A DNA stretch of 64,000 nucleotides from Lachnotalea sp041821265 (lineage in GTDB: Bacteria > Bacillota > Clostridia > Lachnospirales > Lachnospiraceae). The position numbers and the translations under genes are program-made. Where the stretch lies: the NCBI GenBank assembly GCA_041821265.1, contig JBGUEQ010000007.1, forward strand, positions 1 to 64,000, given 5' to 3'. How positions within the stretch are numbered: position 1 is the stretch's first letter; each line of letters begins with the position of its first letter. This document shows, one piece after another, positions 35,433 to 44,226 of the stretch. The notes below the pieces were generated by a model. That model did not search any database, was not told where the DNA came from, and worked only from the letters and a program-made list of their open reading frames with translations.

Positions 35433-35969
35433 ATGAGAAATATATTAGTAGGATTTATTTTAATATTTCTAAACTTTACGCTGACACTCAACAACTCGAG
35501 GCTAGGATTAATTCCAGATTTTATAGGTTATTTTATTATGGTAAAGGGGTTGGTTCAAATGTCTGAAGAAAGTCCATTGTTTATGAAAGTTAAGCCGTAT
35601 GCAACCGGTATGATTGTTTATACGGGCGTTTTATATTTCTTGGATTTGTTTGGAGTTTTAGCCACATTAGAAGTATTTTCTTATATCACTGTAAACGCGT
35701 CTGCGATTATTTCTTTGTACATTTCATATTACATTGTTAGAGGTGTTATAGATATGGAAGGAAAATATAGTACACATTTGAATGGAGAAACACTTAATGC
35801 GGCATGGACACTTATGGTAGTTTTGGAGGTGCTGACTTTTGTCTCAATGCTAATCCCTTTTATATCAATTATCTGCATGATAATAAATGTTATTGTGTCA
35901 ATCTGTTTTCTGGTTGCATTCAACCATTCAAATAATTTGTACTATGATACCATTGGAAAAAATATGTAA
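35433..35969 (+). CDS. Hypothetical membrane protein ('LIPDFIGY' type)
   Basis: 178 residues with about five hydrophobic helices (4-24, 33-45, 57-78, 82-105, 125-165 as two). The N-terminal pattern NFTLTLNNSRLGLIPDFIGYFIMVKGL recurs in uncharacterised clostridial membrane proteins. There is no enzymatic motif. The ribosome site is weak (TGGGG about 9 bases before ATG). Function unknown. Confidence 0.6.
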   Translation: MRNILVGFILIFLNFTLTLNNSRLGLIPDFIGYFIMVKGLVQMSEESPLFMKVKPYATGMIVYTGVLYFLDLFGVLATLEVFSYITVNASAIISLYISYYIVRGVIDMEGKYSTHLNGETLNAAWTLMVVLEVLTFVSMLIPFISIICMIINVIVSICFLVAFNHSNNLYYDTIGKNM

Positions 35970-36053
35970 CGCGATTATAATTTTGATTGCAATGAATGTT
36001 TTGCTGTAAATAGTATAAACAAGATCCTTGGAATATATGGAGGAAACTTAGAT

Positions 36054-37022
36054 ATGAAATCTTTAAAGGAACCATGGATTAAGATGTGCGAACAAATAGA
36101 GAACGAGGATTACAAATTAATCAAAGAATTACAGGAACAGTGTATTGATTTTGACAAAACGGCCTTAAAGCTTGAGATTGATTACAAGCTAAGTACTAAT
36201 AGCAAATCTAGTTATAGAACAGGAATAAAGAAAGTAAATGAATTTATGTATTTTGATGAAAATAATTTACTAGGGTATATTGGTATTTGTAGTTTTGGAG
36301 AGAAAGAGACTTCACTTGAAATAATGGGAATGGTGCACCCACAGTACAGGCAACAAGGAATATTTTCTTCTTTGTTTGAATTAGTTTTAACTGAGTGTAA
36401 AAAAAGAAATCCTAAGAAAATCTTATTGTTAAGTGATAGAAAATCAACGAATGGACTTAAGTTTATAAAAAATCGAAACGCAATACATAGTCATTCCGAA
36501 TTTGAAATGTATTTGCAGAAGACCTTACTTGAAAGAGAACCTAATTCTTTATGTGGTGTCACTCTACGAAGAGAAGAAAAAAGAGACAAAGAAGAGATTT
36601 CCAGACAAGATAATATTTATTTTGGTAATTGCATTGAGGATGAAGAAATAGGAGAAGAAAATGATTTCGTTAACGTTGATGCGGAAACTTCTTTACAAGA
36701 ACATAATGGTATGCAAGAGATAGAGGATAGGAATACTGAAATAACATTTCTTGCGGAAAAAGCTAATCAAATTGTTGGTAAAGTTAGAATAGAGACAAGC
36801 TCAAATATTGGAGGTATTTATGGGTTAGGAGTGCTACCAGAGCATCGGGGAAAGGGATTTGGTCGTGGGATTTTATTAAATGCAATTAATAAGCTTAGGG
36901 AGACAGAGGTAAAGGAAATAATGCTACAAGTAGAAACTGAAAATGAAACTGCACTCGGACTATATAAATCGTGCGGATTTCATGAGACTTCTATTATGGA
37001 TTATTATGAGTTGAAGATATAG
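36054..37022 (+). CDS. Tandem GNAT acetyltransferase (two GNAT domains)
   Basis: 322 residues. The first GNAT fold covers about 40-165 (EIMGMVHPQYRQQGIFSSLF is its acetyl-CoA loop, followed by ILLLSDRKSTNGLKFIKNRNA). The second covers about 175-320 (GIYGLGVLPEHRGKGFGRGILL, then IMLQVETENETALGLYKSCGF). Such double GNATs resemble the mycothiol-synthase-like arrangement, in which often only one domain is active. Both loops keep the R/QxxGxG pattern, the second better. GGAGG precedes the start. Substrate unknown. Confidence 0.82.
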   Translation: MKSLKEPWIKMCEQIENEDYKLIKELQEQCIDFDKTALKLEIDYKLSTNSKSSYRTGIKKVNEFMYFDENNLLGYIGICSFGEKETSLEIMGMVHPQYRQQGIFSSLFELVLTECKKRNPKKILLLSDRKSTNGLKFIKNRNAIHSHSEFEMYLQKTLLEREPNSLCGVTLRREEKRDKEEISRQDNIYFGNCIEDEEIGEENDFVNVDAETSLQEHNGMQEIEDRNTEITFLAEKANQIVGKVRIETSSNIGGIYGLGVLPEHRGKGFGRGILLNAINKLRETEVKEIMLQVETENETALGLYKSCGFHETSIMDYYELKI

Positions 37023-37033
37023 TTGAGAATAAT

Positions 37034-37654
37034 ATGCAGGAATTTATTCATACAATTGAAAAGTACAGAAAAGCGATTGCTCCGGATATTATATTTATTC
37101 CTGAAATTTCAATTTGTAGGACCGAAAATAATGATTTTAAAGAATACCAGATAGAAACGGTTTTAGAAATATTAAAGTTGAATTATTTTGATTCAATTGA
37201 TATGGTTGGTGATGAAAACATATCGCCCGTCCAATTCAAGGAGCTTTATCATAAATGTAGAATGATTGGTATGGATACAAAAATGCATATAGGTGAATCA
37301 ACTTCTTATGAAAATATATATCAAGCATTAGCGGAATTAGAAGTTCAAGAAATTCAGCATGGTATCTCAGCAGCAGACAGTCCAGAACTTATGAAGTTAC
37401 TAAGAGACAAAAATACAACATTACATATCTGTCCTACAAGTAATATTATGTTAAACCATACGAAAGACTATACGTTTCCACAGCTTCGAACCTTAATAGA
37501 TCATCAAGTTAAAGTGACAATCAACACAGATGATTTATTGATTTTTGATTCTACAATAAGTGAAGAATATTTGAAACTATTTCAAAGCGGTAATTTTTCA
37601 GCGCAGGAACTAGATGACATTCGGTTACATGGGTTGAGTTATCGAAGCAAATAG
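37034..37654 (+). pseudogene. Adenosine deaminase-family remnant (N terminus missing)
   Basis: 206 residues corresponding to the C-terminal two-thirds of an Add-type adenosine deaminase: KMHIGES (HAGE motif), IQHGIS, LHICPTSNIM and TINTDDLLIFDSTISEEY. The first third, including the HxH zinc ligands after the first beta strand, is missing; the frame starts 11 bases after the preceding GNAT stop. A zinc site cannot form, so it is probably inactive. Full-length relatives have about 330 residues. There is no strong ribosome site. Confidence 0.7.
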
Positions 37655-37833
37655 ATAAGGGAGACATTTCAAGACTACTTATCTGTTATTTCAATTGCAA
37701 GAAAAAGTGAATGCCCAAACGAATAAATATATTTAGGATATTGAACTACAGATTGGTAATTACGGAAAAACGAAGTGTACTATTGAATTCTTCTGTAGGT
37801 ATGATTAAGAAAATTATATGTGGGATGGTGTAC

Positions 37834-38361
37834 ATGGAAAAAGAATATTTTATGAAAACAAAACATATTGGCTTTTCACATTGGACAGAGGCTGATTTGG
37901 AATTAGCAATTCAATTGTGGGGAGAAAAAGATGTTACACAATATATCTGTGCCACGGGTGAGTTTGCACAACAAGATATCATGAACCGATTAAATGTTGA
38001 AATAAATAATGCAATAAAATATAAGGTACAGTATTGGCCCATATATGATTTGATCACAGGAGAATTGATTGGATGTTGTGGCTTGCGTCCATTTAAGTCC
38101 GAATCATATTCTTATGAGATAGGTTTTCATCTTCGTAAAAAATTTTGGGGACAAGGCTACGCTATGGAAGCGGCAACAGAAGTCATACAGCACGCATTTA
38201 CTGTATTAAACGCCACTAAGATTTATGCAGGTCATCATCCACAAAACATAGGATCAAGGAAATTACTAAATCGTTTAGGATTTCAATACATAGGAGATAA
38301 TTTTTATGAACCGACCGGGTTAAATCATCCATCTTATGAAATTTCTAGCTTGGAAATATGA
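37834..38361 (+). CDS. GNAT-family acetyltransferase (RimJ/RimL-like)
   Basis: 175 residues from ATG 37834; ATG 37852 and an upstream extension to 37711 are possible but unsupported. FSHWTEADLELAIQLWGEKDVTQYI, EIGFHLRKKFWGQGYAMEAATEV (acetyl-CoA loop) and KIYAGHHPQNIGSRKLLNRLGF identify the family. The C-terminal EPTGLNHPSYEI is shared with YoaA-like members. It is followed by a long hairpin terminator. Confidence 0.82.
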   Translation: MEKEYFMKTKHIGFSHWTEADLELAIQLWGEKDVTQYICATGEFAQQDIMNRLNVEINNAIKYKVQYWPIYDLITGELIGCCGLRPFKSESYSYEIGFHLRKKFWGQGYAMEAATEVIQHAFTVLNATKIYAGHHPQNIGSRKLLNRLGFQYIGDNFYEPTGLNHPSYEISSLEI

Positions 38362-38451
38362 TGGGTGTGATAAAATGAAAGAGTAAAGTCTGATATAAAT
38401 TAGAGCAATCATTTTTTTGCTATAAGCAATTAACCAGTGAGAATGAATCGA

Positions 38452-38513
38452 TACAATAAAACACACTTTTTTAACGTGATATCCGTTATGAGAGTGTGTT
38501 TTATTGTATTTTA
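38452..38513 (+). terminator. Long-stem terminator
   Basis: TACAATAAAACACACT at 38452-38467 is perfectly complementary to AGTGTGTTTTATTGTA at 38493-38508, followed by TTTTA. It separates the accessory genes from the aminotransferase/aldolase cluster. Confidence 0.75.
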
Positions 38514-38569
38514 CGACAATTATTTTAATATATATTAATTATTTTACTATATATCAATAATTTTACGTA

Positions 38570-38598
38570 TTGACATTGAATAGGGTGAAGATTAAAAT
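38570..38598 (+). promoter_or_regulatory. Predicted strong promoter of the aminotransferase/aldolase/kinase cluster
   Basis: Consensus TTGACA (38570-38575), 17-base spacer, TAAAAT (38593-38598), about 50 bases before the first ATG. The preceding 40 bases contain repeated ATATATTAATTATTTTACTATATATCAATAATTTTACGTA-like half-sites (short TTTTAC repeats) that could bind the cluster's TetR or AraC regulator. Confidence 0.6.
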
Positions 38599-38647
38599 AT
38601 AGCTATGACGTGAACGACAATTCACAAGAAATGAGAGGAGGATATAT

Positions 38648-40126
38648 ATGGCTTACAGTGGATTTGCAATTGATGAGTATTTGGATGCAAACAAGGTGAC
38701 AAAAGAACTAGATGAGTTGATTCAAAAGCCTGTGTATTCTATAAAGAAAAAATTCCTGGATGAATATGTAGAACAATATTTTAATCAAAAATGTACGAAA
38801 TCTAAGGAAATGATTGAAGAGGCTAAACAAATTATTCCAGGAGGAGTGCAGCATAATCTTGCGTTTAACTATCCATTTCCAATTGTTATATCAAAAGCAG
38901 AAGGTGCTAAACTATATGATATTGATGGAAACTGGTATTATGATTTATTGCAAGCGGGAGGTCCAACTATATTAGGGAGCAATCCTCCTTCTGTGAGAGA
39001 AAAGGTTATTGATTTATTAAATACTTGTGGACCATCAACCGGATTATTTCATGAATATGAATATAAACTTGCAAAAAAAATATCTGATTTGGTTCCATCT
39101 GTAGACATGTTTCGAATGTTAGGTTCGGGAACGGAAGCGTGTATGTGCGCAGCTCGAATTGCGAGGCTTAAAACAGGAAAGAAAAATATCTTGAAAATGG
39201 GTGGCGCTTATCATGGATGGTCAGATCAGTTGGCATATGGAATGAGGGTTCCAGGTACCAAAGGTATGATGTCCAAAGGTGTACCTAACTTTGTATTTCG
39301 CCATACAGATGAATTTTTTCCTAATGATTTAAATGATCTCGAAAGAAAACTGTGGAAAAACAGATTATATGGAGGTACGGCGGCTGTATACATTGAGCCA
39401 CTAGGACCTGAAAGTGGAACCCGTCCAGTATCTAAAGAATTTATTCATGGGGTAGAACGTCTCACCCATAAATATGGTGCTCTTTTAATCTTTGATGAAG
39501 TTGTAACCGGTTTTCGAATTGGAACAAGTGGTGCACAAGGATTTTTTGATGTAGATCCTGATTTGACTGTTTTTGGAAAAGTAATCGCGGGTGGATATCC
39601 AGGAGCTGGTGGGGTCGGAGGACACAAAGACTGCATGGCACATCTTGGAGCAGGGATTGATTCATCTGGCAAGAAGATAGCAAAAGCAATGTGCGGTGGC
39701 ACAATGGCGGCAACACCAATTTCTTGTGTCGCTGGTTACTATACGCTTTGTGAAATAGAAAAAACCAATGCCTGTGAAGTGGCAGGACGTAGAGCAGATC
39801 GTCTTACAAAAGGGATACAAGAACAAATCAAAAAGTATAATCTTCCCTTTGTTGCATTTAATCAAGGCTCCATTTGTCATTTGGATAATGCGGGTACGAT
39901 GCATTTTAGTGTGGAATGGTCAAAACCTTGGAAAATACCAAATGTTTTAAAACAAACAGGAATTCGTCAGAGAGAAATGGAACATATGGGAGCTGCTTAC
40001 ATGGCGGAAGGCTTGGTAACGTTAGCGGGTTCTAGATTATACACAAGTGCAGCATATACAGAAGAAATGATTGATGATGTATTAGCAAGATTTGATCGCG
40101 TTTTATCAAAATGTGGACCAATTTAA
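38648..40126 (+). CDS. Class III PLP aminotransferase, glutamate-1-semialdehyde aminomutase-like
   Basis: 492 residues; GAGAGGAGG before the ATG. The core follows the HemL-like pattern: MIEEAKQIIPGGVQHNLAF, MFRMLGSGTEACMCAARIA, GGAYHGWSDQ, LLIFDEVVTGFRIGTSG and the PLP lysine in VFGKVIAGGYPGAG. It has an N-terminal extension of about 50 residues and is longer than HemL (about 430), and the DGNWYYDLLQAGGPTILG entry loop differs, so it is probably a catabolic transaminase or aminomutase rather than the heme enzyme. First gene of the promoter-led cluster with an aldolase and a sugar kinase. Confidence 0.83.
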   Translation: MAYSGFAIDEYLDANKVTKELDELIQKPVYSIKKKFLDEYVEQYFNQKCTKSKEMIEEAKQIIPGGVQHNLAFNYPFPIVISKAEGAKLYDIDGNWYYDLLQAGGPTILGSNPPSVREKVIDLLNTCGPSTGLFHEYEYKLAKKISDLVPSVDMFRMLGSGTEACMCAARIARLKTGKKNILKMGGAYHGWSDQLAYGMRVPGTKGMMSKGVPNFVFRHTDEFFPNDLNDLERKLWKNRLYGGTAAVYIEPLGPESGTRPVSKEFIHGVERLTHKYGALLIFDEVVTGFRIGTSGAQGFFDVDPDLTVFGKVIAGGYPGAGGVGGHKDCMAHLGAGIDSSGKKIAKAMCGGTMAATPISCVAGYYTLCEIEKTNACEVAGRRADRLTKGIQEQIKKYNLPFVAFNQGSICHLDNAGTMHFSVEWSKPWKIPNVLKQTGIRQREMEHMGAAYMAEGLVTLAGSRLYTSAAYTEEMIDDVLARFDRVLSKCGPI

Positions 40127-40137
40127 ATAAAAGTAAA

Positions 40138-40177
40138 TGTAATGATTCAGTTATTTTATAGTTAAAATTATAAGCAT
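40138..40177 (+). repeat. Fragment resembling the left end of the MITE-like element
   Basis: TGTAATGATTCAGTTATTTTATAGTTA..., ending AAGCATATG, parallels the left 40 bases of the 17189-17321 element (GTAACGATTCAGTACTTTCATAGTTAC..TATGCAATG). It lies in the gap between the aminotransferase and aldolase genes and overlaps the aldolase ribosome-site leader. Confidence 0.4.
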
Positions 40178-40195
40178 ATGAAAAGGGGAGAATAT

Positions 40196-41365
40196 ATGGC
40201 GTATTCTATAACCGAAGCAAAGAATTTAGTGATTCAAGCGGGTAAAACATTAGTAGAAAGCGGACTTATTGCAAGAACTTGGGGAAATATCAGTGCGAGA
40301 ATTTCAGATACGCAGTTTGTTATTACACCAAGTGGTTTGGCTTACGAAACACTGACACCGGAACAAATTGTTTTAATTAATATAGCAGACTGTTCTTACC
40401 AAGGCGAAGTAAAACCTTCAAGTGAGAAGGGAATTCATGCAGATACATATCGATTACGCCCAGAAGTAAATTTTGTTATTCATACACATCAAGTTATGGC
40501 ATCCGTCATAAGCATTGAAGGAAAGAATCTTTTCGTAACAAAGAGCGAATATAAAAAAGTGCTAGGAGAAATAGTTCCTTGCGCAGGATATGGAATGCCT
40601 TCCACCAATAAGCTTAGAAAAGAAGTTGCGGCTGCAATTAAAGTCCATTCATTTAGTAAGGCTATTTTAATGAAATATCATGGCACATTGTGCATGGGGA
40701 ATGATATGGAACATTCCTTTGAAATTGCTCAGACATTGGAACAACTCGCAACAGAAAAATATTTAAGTATATGTCAAAATACAGAGGTTAATACACCATA
40801 TACTTCAGATTATGGAAATAGTGTGAGAATTGGCAATTCATTTCGATTAAAATGGGATAAATATACTTGTGACTATGAGATAGGGAATCTTCCATATGCA
40901 GCTCCTAATGCAGCATATCTTCACGAATTAATTTATAAATCCAGTAAAGTAAATAGTATTATACATACAACGGAAGAAGAGATTATCAAGGTGAGCCGTT
41001 ATGGAAAAGATTTAAAGCCTTATTTGGATGATCTTGCTCAAATTGCAGGTGTTTATATTAAGACAGTAGATAGTGATATACGTAAACCAGATAATTTTGT
41101 AAATAACTTGAGAAATAAAAATGCTGTTTTAATTGAAAATGGAGGAGCACTTTGTACCGGAGAGACAGTTGAGGATGCGGTTGCAGTCAGTATGGTATTA
41201 AAAAAAGGATGTATAGCAGATATTTATTGTCGTAATTTAAATTTAAAAAAATGTTTAGGAACACTAGATGCATACATTCAGCGAATTATTTATGTTACAA
41301 AATATTCTAAAAAAAGAAAATCAGTAAACGATAAAGATTCTAAATTGTTACAAATTAACAAATAA
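40196..41365 (+). CDS. Tandem class II aldolase/adducin protein with one degenerate domain
   Basis: 389 residues from the ATG at 40196 (AAGGGGAG upstream). Domain 1 (about 1-200) has the full fuculose-1-phosphate-aldolase site: GNISARI, Glu77 in SSEKGIHADTY, zinc ligands His96 and His98 in VIHTHQ, and His162 in KYHGTLCMG. Domain 2 (about 215-385) repeats the fold but reads IIHTTEEEI and LIENGGALCTG, lacking two of the zinc histidines, so it is structural or regulatory. The expected reaction is aldol cleavage of a ketose-1-phosphate or decarboxylation-type chemistry. Confidence 0.82.
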   Translation: MAYSITEAKNLVIQAGKTLVESGLIARTWGNISARISDTQFVITPSGLAYETLTPEQIVLINIADCSYQGEVKPSSEKGIHADTYRLRPEVNFVIHTHQVMASVISIEGKNLFVTKSEYKKVLGEIVPCAGYGMPSTNKLRKEVAAAIKVHSFSKAILMKYHGTLCMGNDMEHSFEIAQTLEQLATEKYLSICQNTEVNTPYTSDYGNSVRIGNSFRLKWDKYTCDYEIGNLPYAAPNAAYLHELIYKSSKVNSIIHTTEEEIIKVSRYGKDLKPYLDDLAQIAGVYIKTVDSDIRKPDNFVNNLRNKNAVLIENGGALCTGETVEDAVAVSMVLKKGCIADIYCRNLNLKKCLGTLDAYIQRIIYVTKYSKKRKSVNDKDSKLLQINK

Positions 41366-41382
41366 TAGATAGGAAATAATAT

Positions 41383-42036
41383 ATGTTAAAAAAATTGACA
41401 CAGGAAAAAATGATTGAAATATTGGAAGTGGGTATAGCGGAATTTGCAGACAGAGGACTAGATGGTGCGAATATGAAGGCAATTGCTAAGAAAGCTGGAA
41501 TTAGTGTTGGAGTTCTTTACAAATATTATGAAGATAAAGATGCCTTTTTCCTGGCTTGCCTTAGAAAAAGTCTTGAAAAACTAGAGGCTGTAATCAAAGA
41601 AGTCGTATCAAGTGATGAAAAGATATTAGTAAGAGCCGAAAAGTTAATTCGTGCAGTATTATATTATTCAAGAGAATATGGAAATTATATTAATATGTAT
41701 AAGGAAATCACATCAAGTAGTAGTAAAAAGTTTGCACCACTTTTAGCATTGGAGATTGAAAGTATAACATCAAAGACATATACAACATTTATAAAAAAAG
41801 CCATGGATGAAGGTGATATCAGGGACGATATCGATCCAAGGCTTTTTGCATTTTTCTTTGATAATTTACTAACTTCGTTACAATTTTCTTATTGTTGTGA
41901 TTATTATAAAGAACGTTTAAAGGTATTTTGTGGTGAAAGTATTTTAGAGGAGGATGAAAAAGTCGTTTCAGAAATGTTGAAATTTATTGAATCAGCTTTC
42001 ACTTTTTCTCAAGCAAATATTACACACAAGAAGTAA
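41383..42036 (+). CDS. TetR-family transcriptional regulator
   Basis: 217 residues. Residues 6-55 form the TetR HTH (EKMIEILEVGIAEFADRGLD, then AIAKKAGISVGVLYKYYEDK), followed by an alpha-helical ligand domain that ends with Cys- and Tyr-rich FSYCCDYYKERLKVF. It lies inside the aldolase/kinase cluster, 17 bases after the aldolase, and is thus likely to control that cluster in response to a pathway ligand. Confidence 0.88.
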   Translation: MLKKLTQEKMIEILEVGIAEFADRGLDGANMKAIAKKAGISVGVLYKYYEDKDAFFLACLRKSLEKLEAVIKEVVSSDEKILVRAEKLIRAVLYYSREYGNYINMYKEITSSSSKKFAPLLALEIESITSKTYTTFIKKAMDEGDIRDDIDPRLFAFFFDNLLTSLQFSYCCDYYKERLKVFCGESILEEDEKVVSEMLKFIESAFTFSQANITHKK

Positions 42037-42057
42037 CGTGGGAAAGTGGGTAATCGT

Positions 42058-43650
42058 ATGATATATGTAATTGCTTATGATATTGGAACAACAGGAGTCA
42101 AAACCTGCCTCTTTGAAATTGACAAATATATAAAGCTGATAGCGGATGCACATGAAGGTTATCATCTTTACATGGTAGAAAATGGTGGGGCAGAGCAAGA
42201 TGAAGAAGAATGGTGGAATGCCATGTGCACTACCACTCAAAAAATATTATCTAATACAAATATTAAACAATCCGAGATTTCAGGGATTTCTTTTTGCTCA
42301 CAGATGATGGGTCTTGTACTTGTCGACCAATTTGGAAAGCCCATACGCAGACCTATGAGTTATATGGATCAACGGGCTGCAAACGAAATGAAAGATGGAA
42401 TGGGATATGGAGTAAGGATTGCAGGAATTAATGCATTAAAACTTGTGAAAAGTTTAATTATTTCAAAAGCGGCTTCGACAAGCGTAAAAGATCCTGTTTG
42501 GAAGTATAAATGGGTAGAGAAAAATGAACCGGAAAAATTTAAAAATCTATATAAATGGCTGGATGTGAAAGAGTATTTGATACACCGCTGCACCGGAGCG
42601 TTTGTTATGACGAAAGACTCTGCATTTGCAACTTTTTTGTATGATACCAGAAAGGGAAAAGAGGGATTTAGTAAATCACTTTGTCACATGAATGGAGTTC
42701 AAATGAAGCATTTACCCGAAATTGTAAAATCAACCGATATGGTTGGGACCTTAACGATTCAAGCAGCAAAAGAGCTTGGTCTTACCGTTGAAACGCCTGT
42801 TTTTGGGGGAGGTGGTGATGCAACTTTAATCGGAATCGGTGCAGGTTGTGTCGAAGTTGGAGACACACATATTTATTCAGGTACCTCAGGATGGGTTTCT
42901 ACCATAGTTGATAAACAGAAAGTGGATACAGGTAAAATGATTGCTGCAATTGTAGGAGCACAAAATGATTTATATAATTATTTTGCAGAAATGGAAACTG
43001 CTGGAAAATGTCTGGAATGGGTGAAAGATCATTTAGCATTGGACGAAATCGATATTTACTTAGAAAAGAAACATGTTGCAGAATCACAAGAAGCTATTTA
43101 TACAAGCCTTTATGATTATCTTATGAAAACAGTAAAAGAGATAGGTCCTGGTGCAGGAGGTGTTATTTTCACTCCGTGGTTGCATGGTAATCGATGTCCA
43201 TTTGAAGATCCAAATGCTGCAGGTATATTTTTTAATATTACACTGGAAACAGGAAAAACACAGTTAATCCGTGCGGTATTAGAAGGTGTTTGCTTTCACT
43301 TAAGATGGATGCTTGAATGTCAACAGGAAAAAATAAAAATATCCCAATCTATACGTTTTGTAGGAGGAGGAGCACTTTCACCGATAACAGGACAGATGTT
43401 AGCAGATATTACTGGGCATAAGATTGCAGTGGTGGATAACCCACAAAATGTTGGCGCAGTGGGAGCAGCGGCATTAGTCGGAGTAGGGCTTGGAATCATT
43501 CCCAATCTAGAGACTGTGAAAAATTTTATTCCAGCCACACGAATTTTTACGCCCGATGAAAATACCAAAAAAGTTTATGATAAAAATTACGAAGTATTTA
43601 AACGATTATATCAATCAAATAAACGTAACTTTAAGGCAATGAAAAATTAA
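42058..43650 (+). CDS. FGGY-family carbohydrate kinase
   Basis: 530 residues from the ATG at 42058 (an in-frame GTG at 42046 is the alternative). FGGY actin-fold motifs: VIAYDIGTTGVKTCLFEI (phosphate 1 loop), GISFCSQMMGLVLVD, KDSAFATFLYDTR, PVFGGGGDATLIGIGAGCV, SGTSGWVS and the adenosine motif FVGGGALSPITGQMLADITG. It resembles xylulokinase/gluconokinase-type enzymes and would phosphorylate a ketose or polyol with ATP. It follows the TetR gene by 21 bases in the same operon as the aldolase, matching the kinase-aldolase pairing of fucose- and rhamnose-type pathways. Confidence 0.87.
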   Translation: MIYVIAYDIGTTGVKTCLFEIDKYIKLIADAHEGYHLYMVENGGAEQDEEEWWNAMCTTTQKILSNTNIKQSEISGISFCSQMMGLVLVDQFGKPIRRPMSYMDQRAANEMKDGMGYGVRIAGINALKLVKSLIISKAASTSVKDPVWKYKWVEKNEPEKFKNLYKWLDVKEYLIHRCTGAFVMTKDSAFATFLYDTRKGKEGFSKSLCHMNGVQMKHLPEIVKSTDMVGTLTIQAAKELGLTVETPVFGGGGDATLIGIGAGCVEVGDTHIYSGTSGWVSTIVDKQKVDTGKMIAAIVGAQNDLYNYFAEMETAGKCLEWVKDHLALDEIDIYLEKKHVAESQEAIYTSLYDYLMKTVKEIGPGAGGVIFTPWLHGNRCPFEDPNAAGIFFNITLETGKTQLIRAVLEGVCFHLRWMLECQQEKIKISQSIRFVGGGALSPITGQMLADITGHKIAVVDNPQNVGAVGAAALVGVGLGIIPNLETVKNFIPATRIFTPDENTKKVYDKNYEVFKRLYQSNKRNFKAMKN

Positions 43651-43697
43651 TGTAACGAAAAATAGTTACAAATTAATAATATACAACATTGACAGCG

Positions 43698-43727
43698 TGG
43701 TCATCTAGCAATAGGTGACCATTTTCT
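43698..43727 (+). terminator. Probable terminator after the kinase gene
   Basis: TGGTCA (43698-43703) pairs with TGACCA (43716-43721), followed by TTTTC. A short palindrome GTAAC-GAAAAATA-GTTAC lies just before it at 43652-43669. Confidence 0.5.
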
Positions 43728-43734
43728 TAGTTTT

Positions 43735-44217
43735 ATGAAGGGGACGAAAGCATTGAAAAAAGCAGATAGAACAATTATCAGTACAAAAGATATGGAAATG
43801 AGAAAAGAAATGATGCGTGGTATAAAATTTGGACTATTTTCCATTTCAGCTGGAATAATAGAGATAATTACTTTTTCACTTTTTAATGAACTTACAGAAT
43901 GGAAATATTGGCCATGTTATGTAATTGCATTAGTTTTATCAGTGGTTTGGAACTTTACTTTAAATCGACGATATACATTTTATTCCGCAAATAATGTTTC
44001 AATTGCTATGCTTAAAATACTAGCTTTTTATCTTGTGTTTATACCAACTTCAACTTTTTTAGGGAATTATCTTGCTGATGTGAAATTATGGAATGAATAC
44101 ATAGTTACTATTTTAAATATGTTGGCCAATTTTTTATTGGAATTTTTATATGACCGTTTTTTTGTTTTTCATAAGTCGTTAGATACAAATAATATAGCAA
44201 AAAAGCTACAACAGTGA
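43735..44217 (+). CDS. GtrA-family membrane protein
   Basis: 160 residues from ATG 43735; the TTG at 43753, with AAGGGG 9 bases upstream, is perhaps the true start (154 residues). Four membrane helices; the GtrA pattern is clear (KFGLFSISAGIIEIITFSLF, SVVWNFTLNRRYTF, FLLEFLYDRFFVF). GtrA proteins act in the membrane in polyprenyl-phosphate-linked sugar translocation. It overlaps no enzyme of that kind here and may simply be inserted between the kinase and the AraC gene. Confidence 0.82.
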   Translation: MKGTKALKKADRTIISTKDMEMRKEMMRGIKFGLFSISAGIIEIITFSLFNELTEWKYWPCYVIALVLSVVWNFTLNRRYTFYSANNVSIAMLKILAFYLVFIPTSTFLGNYLADVKLWNEYIVTILNMLANFLLEFLYDRFFVFHKSLDTNNIAKKLQQ

Positions 44218-44226
44218 GGTGAAATT

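Noticed and set aside
37711..37833. Extended N terminus of the GNAT at 37834
   Set aside because: The extra 41 residues have no family similarity and no ribosome site precedes them.
39445..39904. Antisense frames within the aminotransferase gene
   Set aside because: They are mirror frames of a strongly coding gene with no start signals of their own.
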